Assembly (NCBI GenBank): GCA_002391525.1
Contig: DGFE01000265.1
Location: 12,782 to 23,644 of the forward strand
Origin: Competibacteraceae bacterium UBA3908
Lineage (GTDB): Bacteria; Pseudomonadota; Gammaproteobacteria; Competibacterales; Competibacteraceae
Length of the DNA: 10,863 nucleotides
Direction: 5' to 3'
A program made the position numbers and the translations under genes. Below the pieces are notes generated by a model. The model did no database searches. It was not told the origin of the DNA and was given only the letters and a program-made list of their open reading frames with translations. Below, in pieces: positions 8,117 to 10,863 of the stretch (positions are counted from its first letter, which is position 1; every line of letters starts with the position of its first letter).

Positions 8117-8818
8117 TCAGCGCGGATGGCGGTGCGGGCGCGGTTCGGGCCGGTACGGCTCCTCGCGGTCGTGCAAGTGCATCCGGTAGTCGACGAAACC
8201 CGGACAGTCGTCGAAGTGCAGGAAGGGGTTGCCGGCGAGTTGTTCGGCTATGGTCGAGGTCGGGGTGATACCGTAGTTGTGGCCGGGTCGGATCAGCGTG
8301 CCGGCTGGCAGCCGCTCGCCCAGCCGGCGCAGCGTGTGGTACATCTGTTCCGGGTCGCCGCCGCGCAAGTCGCAGCGCCCGCAACCGAACACGAACAGGG
8401 TATCGCCGGTCAACACCTGATCGCCCAGCCGGTAGCAGGCCGAGCCCGGCGTGTGGCCGGGCGTGTGCAGGATTTCGATTTCGGTTTCGCCCAACCGGAT
8501 GCGGTCGCCGCCCTCGTGCAGGGTCGGCAGTTCGAGATAGCGATTCCAGAACGTCGCCTCGGTCCTGAGCAGGTGCAGCCGGGCGGCGCTGTGATTCAGC
8601 AGGGCCTCGACGCCGTTGATGTGATCGAAATGGCTGTGGGTGAGCAGAATGTCGGTGATTTTCAACCCATGCCGCTCGGTCAGGGCGATAATGGCCGGCA
8701 CGTCCCAGGCCGGATCCACCACCGCCGCGCGGTCGCTGGCGCGGTCGTGGATCACGTAGATGAAATTACTCATTTGCCCCAGTTCCAGGGCGTGAATGGT
8801 GAAAGGCTTATCGGTCAT
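8117..8818 (-). CDS. Metallo-beta-lactamase fold hydrolase (glyoxalase II / ETHE1-like)
   Basis: A 233-residue cytoplasmic MBL-fold protein. Metal ligands are all present: THSHFDH (His61, His63, Asp65, His66), PGHTPGS (His122), GDTLF (Asp139) and PGHNYG (His180). The stretch after the bridging Asp (FGCGRCD) resembles that of glyoxalase II and the persulfide dioxygenase ETHE1, and the short C-terminus lacks the full glutathione-binding domain of classical glyoxalase II, so the substrate (a thioester, persulfide or other) is open. A histidine- and proline-rich tail (RPEPRPHRHPR) closes the protein. ATG 8818 is preceded by GGAG at about 8 nt; the frame stays open upstream to 8944 without family support. 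It is convergent with the Rieske gene and divergent from the Mth938-like gene (142 bp). Confidence 0.88.
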   Translation of the reverse strand: MTDKPFTIHALELGQMSNFIYVIHDRASDRAAVVDPAWDVPAIIALTERHGLKITDILLTHSHFDHINGVEALLNHSAARLHLLRTEATFWNRYLELPTLHEGGDRIRLGETEIEILHTPGHTPGSACYRLGDQVLTGDTLFVFGCGRCDLRGGDPEQMYHTLRRLGERLPAGTLIRPGHNYGITPTSTIAEQLAGNPFLHFDDCPGFVDYRMHLHDREEPYRPEPRPHRHPR

Positions 8819-8960
8819 CGTGCATGCTCCGCCCGATGAAGCGGGTTGGCGACTGGATCGTGGAACATCGACGGCGGCAATCCATCTGAAACAGACGCGG
8901 CGCGCGCTGGCGGCTTCGCGCGGCCACGAGTGGGCCATCCTCATTCACAGGGATCATCAC

Positions 8961-9338
8961 ATGCGCTTCACGCTCGACATCGACGCCAACAAACACTTCA
9001 TCAAGTCTTACGGTCCCGGCTGGATCAAGGTCAACGATCAGGAAATCCGCCGGAGCCTGATCGTCGCTCCGGACCGGCTGGTGACCGGTTGGCCGCCCCA
9101 GAGCTTTGCCGAGCTCGAGGAGGCTCACTTCGAGGCGATTGCCCAACTGGAGCCCGAGATCGCGCTGCTGGGCACCGGCAGCCGTCAGCGGTTTCCGCGT
9201 GCCAGGCTGATCCAGGCCCTCCTGGGGCGCGGCGTGGGCGTGGAAGTCATGGACACGGCCGCCGCCTGCCGCACCTACAACGTCATCATGCTGGAAGGCC
9301 GCCGGGTCGTCGCCGCCCTGTTGATGATCGCGGATTAG
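8961..9338 (+). CDS. Mth938-like domain (DUF498) protein
   Basis: A 125-residue protein of the Mth938/DUF498 family, related to the human complex I assembly factor NDUFAF3; bacterial members have no settled function. Family landmarks are FIKSYGPGWIKVNDQEI (about 13-29), the LLGTGSRQRFP segment (about 69-79), the GVGVEVMDTAAACRTYNVIM segment (91-110) and the closing EGRRVVAALLMIAD. No signal peptide or membrane helix is seen. ATG 8961 follows AGGGA with about 7 nt spacing; the frame stays open upstream to 8796 but that part overlaps the divergent MBL gene and is not conserved-looking. It stands alone between divergent and convergent neighbours, so context gives no clue to its task. Confidence 0.88.
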   Translation: MRFTLDIDANKHFIKSYGPGWIKVNDQEIRRSLIVAPDRLVTGWPPQSFAELEEAHFEAIAQLEPEIALLGTGSRQRFPRARLIQALLGRGVGVEVMDTAAACRTYNVIMLEGRRVVAALLMIAD

Positions 9339-9354
9339 CGCCCCCGCCCCCCGC

Positions 9355-9377
9355 CCCTCTCCCGCCCCGGGAGAGGG
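9355..9377. terminator. 9-bp GC hairpin between convergent genes, possible bidirectional terminator
   Basis: CCCTCTCCC and GGGAGAGGG pair perfectly around a 5-nt loop, in the 60-bp gap between the Mth938-like gene and the 3' end of rpoS. Neither side has a T-run, so termination would not be classical intrinsic. CCCTCTCCC-type hairpins are also widespread intergenic repeats in high-GC proteobacteria, so a repeat is the alternative reading. Confidence 0.5.
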
Positions 9378-9398
9378 AGGGTTCAAGGAGGCGCCGCT

Positions 9399-10421
9399 TT
9401 AGAGAAAATCCTGGCAGAAACCTTCGGTTTCCAGAATCTTGCGCAGCCGGCGCAAGGCGTCGATCTGAATCTGCCGTACCCGTTCCCGGGTCACGCCGAT
9501 CTCGTTGCCGACCTGTTCCAGGGTAGCCTTTTCCTGACCCCCCAGCCCGAAGCGCCGTTTCACCACGGTCCGCTGCTTGTCGTTCAACTGATCCAGCCAC
9601 AGCTCCAGTTTTTCGTTGAGGTCGGCGTCCTGCAACAGCTGGGACGGATCGGGATTGTTGTCGTCGGGGATGGCGTCCAGCAGCGAACGGTCTTCATCCT
9701 TGCCGATGGGCGTATCCACCGAGGTGACCCGTTCGTTGAGTTGCAGCATCCGCTTCACGTCGCTCACCGATCTGCACAAGGTCTGGGCGATTTCCTCGGC
9801 GGTGGGTTCGTGGTCCAGCGTTTGCGCCAACTGCCGGGCAGTGCGCAGATAGCCGTTGATTTCCTTGATGATGTGGATTGGCAGCCGGATGGTGCGGGTC
9901 TGGTTCATCAGCGCCCGCTCGATAGTCTGGCGAATCCACCAGGTGGCGTAGGTCGAAAAGCGGAAGCCGCGCTCGGGATCGAACTTCTCGACGGCATGGA
10001 TCAACCCCAGATTGCCTTCCTCGATCAGATCGAGCAGGCTGAGACCGCGATTCATGTAGCGGCGGGCGATCTTGACCACCAGGCGCAGGTTGCTTTCGAC
10101 CATGCGGTTGCGGGCGCTGGCGTCGCCCTGCAACACCCGGCGGGCGAAGTAGACTTCTTCCTGGGCGGTCAGCAGCGGGGAAAAGCCGATCTCGCTCAGG
10201 TACATGCGGGTGGCGTCCAGCTCCTCCGGGGTGACTTCCCGGGTGGCCGCGGCGGGCGCCGCCGACCAGGATACCTCCACTGATTCCAGTTCCTCTTCCT
10301 CCGTGATCACCCCGTCCTCGGTGTCTTCTTCCAGTTTATCCTCGTCCAGCAGGGGGTCGTCCATGTGCAGTTCGTCGTCGCACACCACGACCTCCAGACA
10401 GGCGTTGATCCGTCGGGACAT
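9399..10421 (-). CDS. rpoS: RNA polymerase sigma factor RpoS (sigma-38)
   Basis: A 340-residue sigma-70 family factor for stationary-phase and general stress transcription. Region 1.2 begins at about residue 68 (DATRMYLSEIGFSPLLTAQE); region 2 contains NLRLVVKIARRYMNRGLSLL (111-130), DLIEEGNLGLIHAVEKFD and FSTYATWWIRQTIERAL (155-171); region 3 IRLPIHIIKEINGYLRTARQ (178-197); region 4.2 ends with ATLEQVGNEIGVTRERVRQI (299-318). The HIIKE...YLRTARQL and LNERVTSVDTPIG stretches follow RpoS rather than RpoD or RpoH. The N-terminus is very acidic: 19 Asp/Glu between residues 15 and 49. ATG 10421 is decided by GAGGAGGT 5 nt upstream; the frame stays open to 10478 but no ribosome site supports it. 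surE lies upstream as in the surE-pcm-nlpD-rpoS order, but pcm and nlpD are missing between them. Confidence 0.96.
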   Translation of the reverse strand: MSRRINACLEVVVCDDELHMDDPLLDEDKLEEDTEDGVITEEEELESVEVSWSAAPAAATREVTPEELDATRMYLSEIGFSPLLTAQEEVYFARRVLQGDASARNRMVESNLRLVVKIARRYMNRGLSLLDLIEEGNLGLIHAVEKFDPERGFRFSTYATWWIRQTIERALMNQTRTIRLPIHIIKEINGYLRTARQLAQTLDHEPTAEEIAQTLCRSVSDVKRMLQLNERVTSVDTPIGKDEDRSLLDAIPDDNNPDPSQLLQDADLNEKLELWLDQLNDKQRTVVKRRFGLGGQEKATLEQVGNEIGVTRERVRQIQIDALRRLRKILETEGFCQDFL

Positions 10422-10701
10422 TGATGACCTCCTCGACCTTGCTTCGCTTGGTGGGTTTTTGTGTTGACGCTGGGGCAAGCGCCTGCCGCGTCATTTATCT
10501 TTCTTGCTTCGTCGTGAGCCGGCATCGGCCCGGCGGCCGGCCTTGGCTCGACCGCGCGCTTTTGCCCATGCCTGGAATGTCGGAAAAACTCCATCCCTGT
10601 TCCAGACTCCAAGCTTGTTGATGATAAGCTTTCCGCGGCGGATCAGTCTACTACTTTGTGTATACACGAAAGCGCAGAAAGTCACTCTTTTTGTATATTT
10701 A
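10422..10701 (-). promoter_or_regulatory. Leader/promoter region between surE and rpoS
   Basis: These 280 bp separate the surE stop from the rpoS start and contain no recognisable gene; nlpD, which usually lies here and carries the main rpoS promoter, is absent. The surE-proximal end is AT-rich (10670-10701) and holds the perfect 10-bp palindrome GTGTATACAC (10658-10667). The strong AGGAGGT ribosome site lies at the downstream end. A promoter and a long rpoS leader are likely here, but I cannot place the -10 and -35 boxes with confidence. Confidence 0.5.
10658..10667. promoter_or_regulatory. Perfect palindrome GTGTATACAC upstream of rpoS
   Basis: A self-complementary decamer flanked by CTTT on the left and GAAAG on the right, which extends the symmetry if one base is looped out. 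It lies about 35 bp downstream of the surE stop, where an rpoS promoter would be expected. It could be a binding site for a dimeric regulator; no specific regulator can be named. Confidence 0.35.
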
Positions 10702-10863
10702 TCACTCCTTGCCGTCGAGCCATTCCGTCAAGGAGTCGAGCGCGCCATGGCGGGTCAAATCCACCTGCAAGGGGGTGATGGAGACATGATCGGCGCGCAC
10801 GGCGTGGAAATCGGTGCCGGGACCGGCGTCCTGTTCCGGGCCGGCTGGCCCGACCCAGTAGAT
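10702..10863 (-). CDS. surE: SurE 5'-nucleotidase, 3' end only
   Basis: The final 53 codons of a gene that continues past the window edge, ending at TGA (10704-10702). The peptide reads IYWVGPAGPEQDAGPGTDFH, then AVRADHVSITPLQVDLTRHG and ALDSLTEWL. The TDFHAVRADHVSITPLQVDLT pattern is the conserved C-terminus of SurE, the stationary-phase survival 5'/3'-nucleotidase. The catalytic N-terminal part lies outside the window. Its position upstream of rpoS on the same strand agrees with the usual gammaproteobacterial order and supports the call. Confidence 0.9.
   Translation of the reverse strand: MYWVGPAGPEQDAGPGTDFHAVRADHVSITPLQVDLTRHGALDSLTEWLDGKE

Noticed and set aside
8126..8839. 237-codon plus-strand open frame opposite the MBL-fold gene
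   Set aside because: The minus strand carries all seven metal ligands of the MBL fold; the plus frame has no features.
10491..10685. 64-codon basic minus-strand open frame between surE and rpoS
   Set aside because: GTG start with no convincing ribosome site, low-complexity Lys/Arg end, no recognised family; more likely rpoS leader.

Overview
The window reads as chromosomal DNA of a high-GC gammaproteobacterium. OxyR, RpoS next to SurE, an E. coli-type NADP isocitrate dehydrogenase and TrmO all resemble gammaproteobacterial proteins. The genus cannot be fixed from sequence alone; a Competibacter- or Chromatiales-like organism is only a guess.

Layout. (1) 14-1658, minus strand: a PhzF-family enzyme followed after 25 nt by a TauE/SafE (TSUP) anion permease, probably co-transcribed. 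(2) About 1660-3000: a distinctly AT-rich accessory stretch (sample line 2641-2700 is 20/60 GC; flanking line 3121-3180 is 38/60). It holds a short antitoxin gene, its RelE/HigB-like toxin interrupted by one in-frame TAA, and a roughly 190-codon unknown gene decayed by one in-frame TGA and one +1 frameshift. Two palindromes sit at its right edge. (3) 3010-4854, minus: isocitrate dehydrogenase carrying an unusual C-terminal pair of CBS domains, ending at a strong intrinsic terminator. (4) 5044-5979, plus: oxyR, divergent from icd. (5) 5906-7642, minus: corA then trmO, joined stop-to-start (TAGATG); the trmO 3' end overlaps the oxyR 3' end by 74 bp. (6) 7763-8110, plus: a Rieske ferredoxin. (7) 8117-8818, minus: a metallo-beta-lactamase-fold hydrolase, convergent with the ferredoxin (6 nt gap). 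(8) 8961-9338, plus: an Mth938-like protein. (9) 9399-10421, minus: rpoS. (10) 10702-10863, minus: the 3' end of surE.

How it fits together. Most of the window is housekeeping and stress functions: peroxide sensing (OxyR), general stress sigma factor (RpoS), survival phosphatase (SurE), TCA flux (IDH), tRNA modification (TrmO) and divalent cation transport (CorA). The two most notable observations are the IDH-CBS fusion, which suggests adenine-nucleotide control built into the TCA enzyme, and the decaying toxin-antitoxin island in which the toxin is broken and the antitoxin is intact.
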